From NCBI GenBank assembly GCA_024643945.1, contig JAHELX010000128.1:1-12010 (forward strand): a stretch of DNA of 12,010 nt. Reading direction: 5' to 3'. The notes beneath the pieces were generated by a model. It was not told the origin of the DNA. It searched no databases and saw only the letters and a list, made by a program, of their open reading frames with translations. This document shows positions 1 through 6,746 of the stretch, one piece after another. This stretch comes from Anaerolineales bacterium (lineage in GTDB: Bacteria > Chloroflexota > Anaerolineae > 4572-78 > NAK82). The position numbers and the translations under genes were made by a program. Within the stretch, counting starts at the first letter, position 1. Every line of letters begins with the position of its first letter.

Positions 1-21
1 GTTCCCCACTGAGCACCGGAG

Positions 22-1167
22 TTAGGGAACCTGTATTTCCTTAGACGCGCTGCCTGTTGCCCCTCTGTCGTCGGTGACGGTCAAAGTGGCCGAATAGTGG
101 CCGGTTGCCGTGTAGTGGTGCTCGACCACGGCGCCCGTCCCTACATTCCCGTCGCCGAAATTCCAATCGTAGGAGACAATCTGGCCGTCCGGGTCGGTCG
201 ATTTGCTGCCATCGAAGCGATAGCTCCTGCCATCCTTGGAGATCAAATAGGTCTCGATCACCGCCGTCGGCGGCTGGTTGGGAGCGGTTATAGTGGCGGT
301 AGTGGTGTCAGTAGCCTGGAGGTTGGCGTTAGCCACCGTCAGGGTGACCGTGTAGGTGCCGGTTACCGTGTAGGTATGCGAAATGACGACTCCCGTACCG
401 GTTTGCCCGTCACCGAACTCCCAACTATATGACTGGATCGCGTCTGCCGGCGTGGAGCCACTGCCATCAAAAGAAACGGGAGCGCCGACCTCACCACTGT
501 ATGGCCCGTTAGCATCGGCTATGAGCTGTGTCGGGGTGATGACGCTGACGGTGGCCGAGCCTTGGGCGCTGGCGCCATCTTTGTCGGTGGCGGTCAGGGT
601 GACGGTCATTTGACCGGGGCTGGTCGGACAGGTGTAACTCGGCTGGCTGATGGCCGCGCCGCTGAAGTCGGCCCAGGTGCAGGTCAGGGAGGCAGCATCC
701 ACGGGACCAGGATCGTCGCAGGCACCCGAGAGCGGAATGGTCTCCCCCACCATGCAGGTGTACGGGCCGCCAGCGTTGACCACAGGCGGCAAGTTGTTTA
801 CGGTCACCTGGGTGGTATCGCTCGCCGTTTGGCCCTGATTATCGGTGACCACCAACTTCACGCTGAATTGGGCCGGGCCGTCGTCGTAGGTATGGTTGGG
901 TGTAACCCCGCTGCCGGTAGTCCCGTCACCGAAATCCCAGGCGTAGTCGGTGATCGTACCACCAGTCGAACCACTGCCGTCGAAGGCAAGCGGTTGGCCT
1001 TCGCCCACTGTGTATGGTCCCCCGGCATCGGCAGTCAACTGGCGGCCCAGTGGCCAGAAGAAAATAATGATCAGCAAGAGCAGTATCAAAAGCATGGCAG
1101 CGAGAGCAAGCAAGAGGAACCGCCGCCGATTCCTTGGTCGCCTGACAGAACTTTGAGCTTGACTCAT
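22..1167 (-). CDS. Membrane-anchored protein with four PKD domains
   Basis: Predicted 381-aa cell-surface protein. The start at 1167 was chosen over upstream in-frame codons because AGGAGG (plus-strand complement at 1175-1180) lies 7 nt before the ATG and a strong promoter lies just beyond. Residues 8-16 are arginine-rich, followed by one hydrophobic helix at about 17-41. This suggests an N-in signal anchor with the rest outside the membrane. Four PKD-type beta-sandwich repeats follow at about 44-123, 127-208, 215-294 and 300-380. Repeats 1, 3 and 4 carry the PKD signature (WDFGDG, WEFGDG, WNFGDG) and GGPY/NGPY-type openings. Repeat 2 lacks the FGDG core and holds all four cysteines (C138, C150, C163, C180). 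PKD domains usually serve as adhesive or spacer modules. No catalytic domain is present, so the function is probably structural or binding; the partner is unknown. The gene is transcribed divergently from the next one. Confidence 0.9.
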   Translation of the reverse strand: MSQAQSSVRRPRNRRRFLLLALAAMLLILLLLIIIFFWPLGRQLTADAGGPYTVGEGQPLAFDGSGSTGGTITDYAWDFGDGTTGSGVTPNHTYDDGPAQFSVKLVVTDNQGQTASDTTQVTVNNLPPVVNAGGPYTCMVGETIPLSGACDDPGPVDAASLTCTWADFSGAAISQPSYTCPTSPGQMTVTLTATDKDGASAQGSATVSVITPTQLIADANGPYSGEVGAPVSFDGSGSTPADAIQSYSWEFGDGQTGTGVVISHTYTVTGTYTVTLTVANANLQATDTTTATITAPNQPPTAVIETYLISKDGRSYRFDGSKSTDPDGQIVSYDWNFGDGNVGTGAVVEHHYTATGHYSATLTVTDDRGATGSASKEIQVP

Positions 1168-1174
1168 TTGGCCC

Positions 1175-1180
1175 CCTCCT
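1175..1180 (-). promoter_or_regulatory. Ribosome binding site of the PKD gene
   Basis: AGGAGG on the minus strand, 7 nt from the ATG at 1167. It decides the start against longer in-frame extensions, which would begin upstream of the promoter itself. Confidence 0.8.
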
Positions 1181-1201
1181 CGCATAACATTTGCTTTACA
1201 T

Positions 1202-1230
1202 ATTATACTATTTTTTACATAACATGTCAA
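1202..1230 (-). promoter_or_regulatory. Sigma-70-type promoter of the PKD gene
   Basis: On the minus strand a perfect -35 TTGACA (plus coordinates 1225-1230) is separated by 17 nt from a perfect -10 TATAAT (1202-1207). Transcription would begin near 1195, giving a leader of roughly 28 nt that contains the AGGAGG site at 1175-1180. The match to consensus suggests strong, largely constitutive expression. Confidence 0.85.
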
Positions 1231-1296
1231 TATAAGATGCATAAAACAGCGCATTTCATATTGGCCGGAAAGTAATCGCAGTTTCTCTAAAAATTG

Positions 1297-1325
1297 TTGA
1301 AAGCAGGATGCAAATGTGCTATACT
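1297..1325 (+). promoter_or_regulatory. Sigma-70-type promoter of the 251-aa gene
   Basis: A -35 TTGAAA (1297-1302), a 17-nt spacer and a -10 TATACT (1320-1325) predict a start near 1332 and a leader of about 180 nt before the ATG at 1515. Both boxes are near consensus. Confidence 0.65.
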
Positions 1326-1347
1326 GGGTACGACCAAGCTTGCTGCA

Positions 1348-1367
1348 ACCGAGGGAGCCTCCTCGGT
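1348..1367 (+). other. Hairpin in the leader of the 251-aa gene
   Basis: ACCGAGG (1348-1354) and CCTCGGT (1361-1367) form a perfect 7-bp stem with a 6-nt loop about 16 nt after the predicted transcription start. No T-run follows, so it is not a normal terminator. It may stabilise the 5' end of the transcript. Confidence 0.45.
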
Positions 1368-1501
1368 CAGATAATCCCCTTACCTTCCACAACTCTATCA
1401 AATCGACTACGACTCCATCCCCCTCAGGCACGCCGCACGTACAAGGAAGCGGCGTTGGCAGCGATGTTCACTGTATTGGCAAAAGTTGCTCAAATCAGGA
1501 T

Positions 1502-1507
1502 AGGAGG
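1502..1507 (+). promoter_or_regulatory. Ribosome binding site of the 251-aa gene
   Basis: The run AGGAGG, 7 nt before the ATG at 1515, is the only strong Shine-Dalgarno in this frame and decides the start. Confidence 0.75.
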
Positions 1508-1514
1508 TTTTGAC

Positions 1515-2270
1515 ATGGCAAACGGGATGCCTTATATCCCCAAAGTGTTTGACGTACGGCCCGAGGACCACAGCTCCCTGGGCACATTGCCCAGGCTGAA
1601 CGAAGGCGACTTTGACAAGCTGCGAGCGTTCTACAAATTTGAGCTAGATTTCTCGTTTGGTTACGACCGTGCACAATCAGGGCAACTATTTTGGGGTGTC
1701 GACGCCTTCGAACTGAAGGCCGGCCCGGCCATTCTGCAGCCGCAGGTACGTGACCTGAACAACGACCTGATCACGACACCGCCGGGCATTCTGTTGTTCC
1801 TGCACTGGCCGGGAGCGGACGACTTTCCGCAAGGCGTCATTCCCGATCCGCCGTACTATTCGACCGGGGTGGCCGCTTTTACCGAAGGCAAGGGCACTGT
1901 TGGCTGGGGGTTCGGAGCTGAGAGCCACATTGGAGACGATGGAGGACCGTTCGCTGTCTGGGCCTCATCAGATCCTGACACGTTTCCCCCGGCGACACGG
2001 CGGGTGGGCAGTGATGCGGTCCAGAAGTTGGGATGGTGGGATGATCACATCATCCCCAACCCGATCTTTCGCGTGATGCGCAAGCCAGGGGCAGTACCAC
2101 CACCGACGGGTAATGAGGCGCTGGTCAGCATTGATGAACAGGGGAACATCATTGGCCACGTGGTCTTTACATCAGGTTCACCGCCATCTGGTCAAGCTCG
2201 CCTGGCATTATGGCGCAGTGGTCAGGAGGTCGGTTATGTGTTGTTAGTAGTTGGACCGCCGCCGGCGTAG
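1515..2270 (+). CDS. Hypothetical protein, 251 aa, soluble, cysteine-free
   Basis: I do not recognise a named family. The start at 1515 is set by AGGAGG at 1502-1507 (7 nt spacing) and gives a 251-aa product, although the frame is open further upstream. There is no signal peptide, no membrane segment and no cysteine. The protein is rich in aromatic residues, Gly, Pro and Asp. Visible stretches include a hydrophobic PGILLFLHWPG segment (90-100), a Gly-rich part at about 128-145 with GWGFG, a GWWDDH motif at 173-178, and a C-terminal run with beta-strand-like periodicity (about 201-247) ending in PPPA. This pattern suggests an all-beta binding fold, possibly carbohydrate-related, but that is weak inference. 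The gene is monocistronic: its own promoter lies upstream and a terminator 158 nt downstream. Catalytic activity cannot be assigned. Confidence 0.8.
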   Translation: MANGMPYIPKVFDVRPEDHSSLGTLPRLNEGDFDKLRAFYKFELDFSFGYDRAQSGQLFWGVDAFELKAGPAILQPQVRDLNNDLITTPPGILLFLHWPGADDFPQGVIPDPPYYSTGVAAFTEGKGTVGWGFGAESHIGDDGGPFAVWASSDPDTFPPATRRVGSDAVQKLGWWDDHIIPNPIFRVMRKPGAVPPPTGNEALVSIDEQGNIIGHVVFTSGSPPSGQARLALWRSGQEVGYVLLVVGPPPA

Positions 2271-2428
2271 GCATGGCGCGACGCACGGTTGAACCTGATT
2301 GGCTGGCACTGGCTGACCAGGGCACCCACCTGGTGCCATCAGTCCGTCCTGTCTGCAGATGTCAGCACCGCACAAGTGGCCGACAGGCCAGGGGATGCCG
2401 CCTGTCATAGACCGTCGCTTAACAATCA

Positions 2429-2482
2429 GACCCCGCTCGATACCCAACCAAGATGGGTATTCTATCCAGCGGGGTCTTTTAA
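2429..2482 (+). terminator. Rho-independent terminator after the 251-aa gene
   Basis: GACCCCGCT (2429-2437) pairs with AGCGGGGTC (2468-2476), and within the loop ATACCCA (2440-2446) pairs with TGGGTAT (2454-2460). The result is a long two-part stem followed directly by TTTTAATTT. It acts in the plus direction; no T-run follows on the minus strand. Confidence 0.85.
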
Positions 2483-2524
2483 TTTGGTTTGAAGCTCCCT
2501 TTATTAGGAAGCTCTCCATCTGCT

Positions 2525-2543
2525 AAGAAACACGATGTTTCTT
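2525..2543. repeat. Perfect 8-bp hairpin
   Basis: AAGAAACA (2525-2532) and TGTTTCTT (2536-2543) flank a CGA loop. It sits between the terminator and the larger palindrome and has no T-run on either side. Its role is unknown. Confidence 0.5.
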
Positions 2544-2552
2544 GTGGGATGA

Positions 2553-2585
2553 AGACCCTAAAGGTTTTAAAAACCTTTAGGGTCT
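2553..2585. repeat. 33-bp near-perfect palindrome
   Basis: AGACCCTAAAGGTTTT (2553-2568) and its exact complement (2570-2585) are separated by a single base. As RNA this would be a very stable hairpin with an A/U-rich tip. There is no T-run after either arm, so it is not a classical terminator. It could be an RNA-processing or backup termination structure, or a remnant of a small repeat element. Confidence 0.6.
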
Positions 2586-2627
2586 GGAGCAGCTCATTAT
2601 GATCTCTGTGACGGGGCACCACGAGAA

Positions 2628-2649
2628 TTCATATGAATTTCATACGAAT
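2628..2649. promoter_or_regulatory. Tandem 11-bp operator-like repeats
   Basis: TTCATATGAAT (2628-2638) is followed immediately by TTCATACGAAT (2639-2649), identical but for one base. Each unit contains a dyad (TTCATATGAA is a perfect palindrome, the second is one base off). The pair ends 6 bp before the -35 box at 2656, where an activator dimer would bind. The factor is unknown. Confidence 0.5.
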
Positions 2650-2655
2650 GACCCG

Positions 2656-2684
2656 TTGACTTGCCCATTCGGTTGTCATATAAT
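2656..2684 (+). promoter_or_regulatory. Sigma-70-type promoter of the two-component operon
   Basis: A -35 TTGACT (2656-2661), a 17-nt spacer and a perfect -10 TATAAT (2679-2684) predict a transcript start near 2691. The kinase start lies about 335 nt further on, so the leader is unusually long. Confidence 0.8.
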
Positions 2685-2744
2685 AGAGGTTAAGCGATTA
2701 TACTTATCTAATTCCTCACAATTCTGTGGAAATATGGACGTGTG

Positions 2745-2808
2745 AGTCGCCCTTGTGATAAAATAATAGTGCAAATGTACTATTTCATAAACCCTGGGGA
2801 GGGCGACT
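2745..2808 (+). other. Candidate structured leader of the kinase transcript
   Basis: AGTCGCCCT (2745-2753) is matched by its exact complement AGGGCGACT (2800-2808). Inside it TAGT (2767-2770) faces ACTA (2779-2782), with further A/U pairs on either side. The transcript from the promoter at 2656-2684 could therefore form a closed multi-part stem-loop some 55 nt after its 5' end. No known riboswitch class was recognised. Confidence 0.4.
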
Positions 2809-3027
2809 TCGAGGTTGAACTTATCAATGAGGGCCGATCTCACGCAGTCTCTCCTCTCCTCCAACACCAGATCCTCTTTCGCGCTCACATCGTGCCCAGA
2901 CACCGGTATGCCAGTAACCCTACGGCTCCCCTTGAATTGATCCTCCAGCCCCTGTCCAGTGGATAGATGCAGCATTGATACCGGCTGGCAAATTGATGGG
3001 CAGGGAATCACATACACGGCAGAGCAA

Positions 3028-5841
3028 ATGACGGCCACAAATACAAGCAGTACGCCTAAAAAGGTCACCACCAGTAACCTGTTGAAGGTAGCGCAAACAC
3101 ACCTGAGATTTGGACTCTTGGATTTGGCGCTGATCGTGACGGTCGTACTCCTGATCTTCACCGGCCACAAGATAATCTTTTTCCACGTGATCTTCTTCTT
3201 ATTGACCTTGGGGGCATTCTACTGGAAATTTGGCGCCTTTGTCCTACGCGCCTGCTTCTGGGTGGCAGCTACCACAACCGTGTTGCTGGACAGTGTCGTT
3301 GCAGGTAAAATCCAGGCCGAGGAGCTTGTCGAGATACCCTTGCTCACCCTCATTCTTATCCTGGTCTTTGTCATTGCGAGACAGCGAGAGAGGGCGGAGG
3401 AAGCACTGCGTAACGAGCTGGATATGCTGGATACGATCATGGAGAACACCCGAACCCAACTGGCCTACCTCGACCCCCAGTTCAACTTTGTTCGGGTCAA
3501 CTCTGCTTATGTCCAGGGCTGCGGCCATAGCGAAGAGGAGCTTCTCGGCCGCAATCACTTCGAGCTGTTTCCCAACTCCGAAAACCAAGCCATCTTCGAA
3601 GGAGTGAGGGACGCAGGCCAGCTCGTCGAGTTCCACGCCAGGCCTTTCGAGTTCGCCGATCAGCCCGAGCGAGGAATCACCTACTGGGACTGGACTCTGG
3701 CACCGGTGACGAATGAGGACGGCAGGGTTCTGGGGCTGGTGTTGTCGCTGTTGGACGTGACGGAGCGGGTGCGGGCGGAAGTGGGGCTGCGCCAGGCGTT
3801 GGACGAATCTCGGCAGCGCCAGGCGGAAGTTTCTGCGCTATTGGAAGGTGCCCGTGTAGTCCTGGCCTATCCTGAATTTGAGGTCGCTGCCCGGTCCATA
3901 TTTGATGCCTGCAAGCATTTAACCGGGGCCACGGCTGGATACGTGGCCCTGTTGACGAAAGATGGAACAAGAAATCAAGTCCTGTTTCTAGATTCAGGCG
4001 GAGCTGCCTGCACCGCTGACCCGACGCTTCCCATGCCCATCCGCGGACTGCGCCAGGAAGTATATCGTACAGGCAAAACCATCTATGAGAACGACTTTCC
4101 CAAGAGCGAGTGGAGGATGCTCTTGCCGGAGGGACATGCGGAGCTTGGCAATGTTCTATTTGCCCCGCTGATGGTTAAGGGAATCATGGTGGGGTTGCTG
4201 GGTCTGGCCAACAAACCAGGTGGTTTCACTGAAAACGATGTGCGCATGGCTTCGGCCTTCGGCGATCTGGCTGCAATTGCTCTCTTCAACAGCCGGACCC
4301 TGGAATCGTTGCAGAACGGTGAGGAACGCTTCCGTTCTGTGGCGCAGACTGCCGGCGAGGCCATCATTACGATTGACAGCCAGGGGAAGATTGTTTTCTG
4401 GAACAAGGCAGCCACAGCCATGTTCGGCTTTGGACCTGAGGAAGCTATCGACCAGCCGCTTACCTCCATTATGCCCGAACGGTTCCACGCATATTATCGA
4501 AATGGAATGGAGCGCATCGTCTCAACCGGAAAATCACAAATTCTCGGAAAACCCGTCGAGATGCTTGGGCTTAGGAAAGACGGCTGCGAATTTCCCATAG
4601 AGCTTTCCATGTCGACCTGGAAGATCAGAGAGGAGGTCTTCTTTACCGGTATCATTCATGACATCACCGAGCGCAAACGGGCGGAGGAGGCACTGCGCAG
4701 GGCTAATGAGGAACTGGAAGAGCGGGTGGCGGAACGTACGGCTGAACTGACCAGAGTCAATGCGGAACTGATGCATGAAATCGGTCAACGCAAGCAGACG
4801 GAGAAGACGCTGCGAGAAAGCGAAGAACGCTATCGCCGTCTGGTGGAGCTCGCATTCGAAGCCATCGCCATCCACAGCCGGGGGAAGTTCGTCTACGTGA
4901 ATCCGCCAGCGGTAAAACTGCTGGGTGGGGTCAGTTCACCGGAACTCATCGGCAAACCGATACGTGATTTTATCCATCCCGACGATTGGGATATGGTACA
5001 GACGCGTGTGCAGCAGGTGGGACAAGAGGGCAAGGGCGTACCCCTGGTCGAAGAAAAGTTTATTCGCCTCGACGGGACCGTCGTGGATGTGGAGGTGGCG
5101 TCCGTGCCGATTAGCTACCAGGGCCAGCCAGCGGTGCAAACTGTCATCCACGATATCAGTGCCCGCAGACGGGCCGAGGCGGAACGAGAAAGAGAACGGG
5201 CGCGCATCGCCCGCAATCTACACGATTCGCTAGGACACAATCTCGGCTATCTGCACCTCAAACTGGACCAACTGGCGGGTAGCGATGCTTTAGGGGAGAT
5301 GACCGGGCTTCGAGGTGAGCTGGCGCAGATGCGCGAAGTGGCCAACGCGGCCTATGAAACAGTGCGAGGGATGTTGGCAGCTTCACTCCCCTCCTATTCC
5401 AGCGATCTGGCTGCAGCCTTGCTGGTTCAGGCCAGGTCGGTAGGCCAAAGGGGCGGATTCCAGGTTCAACTGACCAGCGAGGGCCAGCCTCGCACTCTCC
5501 CTCCCATTGTCCAACAGCAACTTCTCTACCTTTTCCAGGAAGCGCTGATCAACGTAGAGAAACACGCCAACGCCCACCAGGTCGATATCAGCCTGGTGTG
5601 GAGTGAGGACGCTTTGACCATCACCCTCTCAGACGACGGGTGTGGTTTTGAAACAGGCACGCCTCGACGTGACACACATTTTGGACTGGCGATCATGCAA
5701 GAGCGTGCACAGGAGATAAGTGGGCAACTCAGCATCACTTCATACCCCGATATCGGTACAGAATTAACGCTTCGGCTCCCGCTTGCCCCGGCCTCTCAGA
5801 GCTCTGCACGTCGTGACTTACGGGAGAATCGTGACCTATGA
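3028..5841 (+). CDS. Membrane sensor histidine kinase, PAS-GAF-PAS-PAS-HisKA_3-HATPase
   Basis: Predicted 937-aa HPK7-type (NarX/LiaS-like) sensor kinase that autophosphorylates on histidine and passes the phosphate to the regulator encoded next. Numbered from the ATG at 3028, about four membrane helices occupy 30-118. They are followed by PAS 1 (about 128-249), GAF (about 269-423), PAS 2 (about 432-550), a charged coiled coil (about 551-599), PAS 3 (about 597-712), HisKA_3 and HATPase_c (about 830-920). The HisKA_3 phosphoacceptor is H732 within ARNLHDSLGH. The ATPase shows the N box (EALINVEKHANA, N842), the DDGCGFE nucleotide-binding motif and an FGLAIMQERA box, so it looks active. The membrane part has very short loops, so the cue is probably intramembrane, or cytosolic via PAS/GAF ligands. 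The start is uncertain: a GTG at 2959 would add 23 residues, and neither has a good ribosome binding site. Confidence 0.93.
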   Translation: MTATNTSSTPKKVTTSNLLKVAQTHLRFGLLDLALIVTVVLLIFTGHKIIFFHVIFFLLTLGAFYWKFGAFVLRACFWVAATTTVLLDSVVAGKIQAEELVEIPLLTLILILVFVIARQRERAEEALRNELDMLDTIMENTRTQLAYLDPQFNFVRVNSAYVQGCGHSEEELLGRNHFELFPNSENQAIFEGVRDAGQLVEFHARPFEFADQPERGITYWDWTLAPVTNEDGRVLGLVLSLLDVTERVRAEVGLRQALDESRQRQAEVSALLEGARVVLAYPEFEVAARSIFDACKHLTGATAGYVALLTKDGTRNQVLFLDSGGAACTADPTLPMPIRGLRQEVYRTGKTIYENDFPKSEWRMLLPEGHAELGNVLFAPLMVKGIMVGLLGLANKPGGFTENDVRMASAFGDLAAIALFNSRTLESLQNGEERFRSVAQTAGEAIITIDSQGKIVFWNKAATAMFGFGPEEAIDQPLTSIMPERFHAYYRNGMERIVSTGKSQILGKPVEMLGLRKDGCEFPIELSMSTWKIREEVFFTGIIHDITERKRAEEALRRANEELEERVAERTAELTRVNAELMHEIGQRKQTEKTLRESEERYRRLVELAFEAIAIHSRGKFVYVNPPAVKLLGGVSSPELIGKPIRDFIHPDDWDMVQTRVQQVGQEGKGVPLVEEKFIRLDGTVVDVEVASVPISYQGQPAVQTVIHDISARRRAEAERERERARIARNLHDSLGHNLGYLHLKLDQLAGSDALGEMTGLRGELAQMREVANAAYETVRGMLAASLPSYSSDLAAALLVQARSVGQRGGFQVQLTSEGQPRTLPPIVQQQLLYLFQEALINVEKHANAHQVDISLVWSEDALTITLSDDGCGFETGTPRRDTHFGLAIMQERAQEISGQLSITSYPDIGTELTLRLPLAPASQSSARRDLRENRDL

Positions 5842-6506
5842 GAATACTCATCGTCGATGACCACGTTCTGTTTAGAGAAGGGCTGGTGAGCCTGCTCAAG
5901 GCGCAGCCGGATATCACCGTGATAGGAGAGGCCGGTTGTGTACATGAAGCAGTCGCAATGGCCCGCGAACTGGGTCCCGACCTGGTCTTGATGGATTTCG
6001 GCCTGCCTGATGGCACCGGGCTGGACGCCACGCAAGCCATTTTGGCTGACCGGCCAGAAATCAACATCGTCTTCCTTACGGTGCACGAACAAGACGATCG
6101 ATTGTTCGCCGCTATCCGCAGCGGGGCTAAGGGGTATCTTCTCAAAAACGTGCCCGTATCCAGGTTGTTGACATACCTGCGAGGTGTGGAATGTGGCGAG
6201 GCAGCCATCTCGGGGGCGATGACCAGCCGCATCCTGGACGAGTTCGCCCGTCTGGGATCAGCGCGTGCGTCCGGCCAGGCTGAGGTGCGTGAGCTAACTT
6301 CGCGAGAGATCGTGATACTCAAGGAATTGACCACGGGGGCCACTAACCGCGAGATCGCCAGCCGCCTATTCATCAGCGAGAACACAGTCAAAAACCACGT
6401 GGGCAACATTCTGACCAAGCTTAACCTCAGAAATCGCCGGGAGGCGGCCAGCTTTGCCCACCGCCACGGACTGACAAACTCCTCTTCTGAGCATATGTCG
6501 GGCTAG
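5838..6506 (+). CDS. NarL/FixJ-family response regulator
   Basis: Predicted 222-aa DNA-binding response regulator, the partner of the preceding kinase. Its ATG overlaps the kinase stop in an ATGA, so translation is coupled; GGGAG at 5822-5826 is a weak site. The receiver domain (1-120) has all key residues: acidic pair D7/D8, phosphoacceptor D53 in LMDFGLPDG, T81 and K103. A linker leads to a LuxR-type helix-turn-helix at about 150-212, with LTSREIVILKEL and the recognition segment ISENTVKNHVGNIL. Length and order are typical of the family. Phosphorylated NarL-type regulators dimerise and bind inverted or tandem repeats near promoters. The repeats at 2628-2649 and those at 6566-6698 are candidate targets by position only. 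Confidence 0.95.
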   Translation: MRILIVDDHVLFREGLVSLLKAQPDITVIGEAGCVHEAVAMARELGPDLVLMDFGLPDGTGLDATQAILADRPEINIVFLTVHEQDDRLFAAIRSGAKGYLLKNVPVSRLLTYLRGVECGEAAISGAMTSRILDEFARLGSARASGQAEVRELTSREIVILKELTTGATNREIASRLFISENTVKNHVGNILTKLNLRNRREAASFAHRHGLTNSSSEHMSG

Positions 6507-6565
6507 AGGAAGGTTTTCGCTTCGCTCGACACCCCTCTTTTGTCTGGTTGAGACCTTTATCGCCG

Positions 6566-6594
6566 AGTACTAGTTATTAGGATCAAAGTACTAG
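6566..6594. repeat. Direct repeats AGTACTAG, 21 bp apart
   Basis: AGTACTAG occurs at 6566-6573 and again at 6587-6594. The 21-bp period equals two helical turns, so both copies face the same side of the DNA. They lie between the response-regulator stop and its terminator. A protein-binding role is possible but unproven. Confidence 0.35.
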
Positions 6595-6606
6595 CCTGAT
6601 ACCCCC

Positions 6607-6635
6607 AAGGACTATCGTAAAGATAGTCCTTTTTT
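6607..6635 (+). terminator. Rho-independent terminator of the two-component operon
   Basis: AAGGACTATC (6607-6616) pairs perfectly with GATAGTCCTT (6622-6631) around a 5-nt loop, and a continuous run of T follows to 6635. It lies 100 nt after the regulator stop and separates this operon from the next. Confidence 0.9.
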
Positions 6636-6661
6636 AATGCGGTGGGGATGAGATAGAACTA

Positions 6662-6690
6662 TAGAACTCTGTGCGCTCCCCTATTATAAT
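6662..6690 (+). promoter_or_regulatory. Candidate promoter of the pseudo-receiver/exoprotein operon
   Basis: A perfect -10 TATAAT (6685-6690) is preceded at 17 nt by a poor -35 (TAGAAC, 6662-6667). The weak -35 would fit a promoter needing an activator. ATAGAACT is tandemly repeated at 6653-6660 and 6661-6668, over the -35 region. Predicted start near 6697, leader about 175 nt. Confidence 0.5.
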
Positions 6691-6699
6691 GGGAGTGCA
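6672..6699. promoter_or_regulatory. Inverted repeat enclosing the -10 box
   Basis: The arms at 6672-6680 (TGCGCTCCC) and 6691-6699 (GGGAGTGCA) are complementary over 9 positions with one G-T pair. The 10-bp spacer between them contains the whole TATAAT box. A protein bound here would block RNA polymerase, so this is a repressor-operator candidate. Confidence 0.4.
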
Positions 6700-6746
6700 A
6701 TATAACTCCTCCTGGGTCTTGTGTTGGGCTATTGGGCTTTTCAGAA

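Larger units (their letters stand above)
1168..1514. other. Divergent intergenic region, no gene
   Basis: This 347-base AT-rich gap holds back-to-back promoters for the PKD gene (minus) and the 251-aa gene (plus). Their -35 boxes are about 67 bp apart. The plus-strand leader after about 1332 is some 180 nt long and contains one hairpin (1348-1367). No plausible coding sequence was seen; the frame of the downstream gene stays open upstream of 1515 but has no supporting start signal. Confidence 0.7.
2271..3027. other. Long intergenic region with hairpins, operators and a leader
   Basis: About 757 bases without a convincing gene. In order it holds an imperfectly structured spacer with one small hairpin (GGCACC/GGTGCC, 2321-2337), a terminator (2429-2482), an 8-bp hairpin (2525-2543), a 33-bp palindrome (2553-2585), tandem operator-like repeats (2628-2649), a strong promoter (2656-2684) and a long foldable leader (about 2692-3027). 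An open frame at 2742-2966 starts with GTG, lacks a ribosome binding site and overlaps the stem-loop at 2745-2808, so I treat it as leader rather than a gene. Confidence 0.65.

Noticed and set aside
562..1275. Plus-strand open frame opposite the PKD gene
   Set aside because: The PKD signatures, ribosome binding site and consensus promoter are all on the minus strand. The plus-strand frame ends in the promoter region and matches nothing.
1308..1514. N-terminal extension of the 251-aa protein
   Set aside because: The frame is open, but it begins within the promoter -10 region, and a strong ribosome binding site supports the start at 1515.
2553..2585. Palindrome as a CRISPR repeat or attachment site
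   Set aside because: A single copy with no spacers or partner copy in the window, and no integrase or cas gene nearby.
2742..2966. Possible small gene of 74 codons ahead of the kinase
   Set aside because: GTG start without a ribosome binding site, no familiar sequence, and overlap with a stem-loop. Kept only as an alternative reading of the leader.
2676..3170. Minus-strand open frame (164 codons) over the kinase leader
   Set aside because: It overlaps the kinase N-terminus and runs across the kinase promoter. Its hydrophobic stretch is the complement of leader and coding sequence, and no start signals are present.
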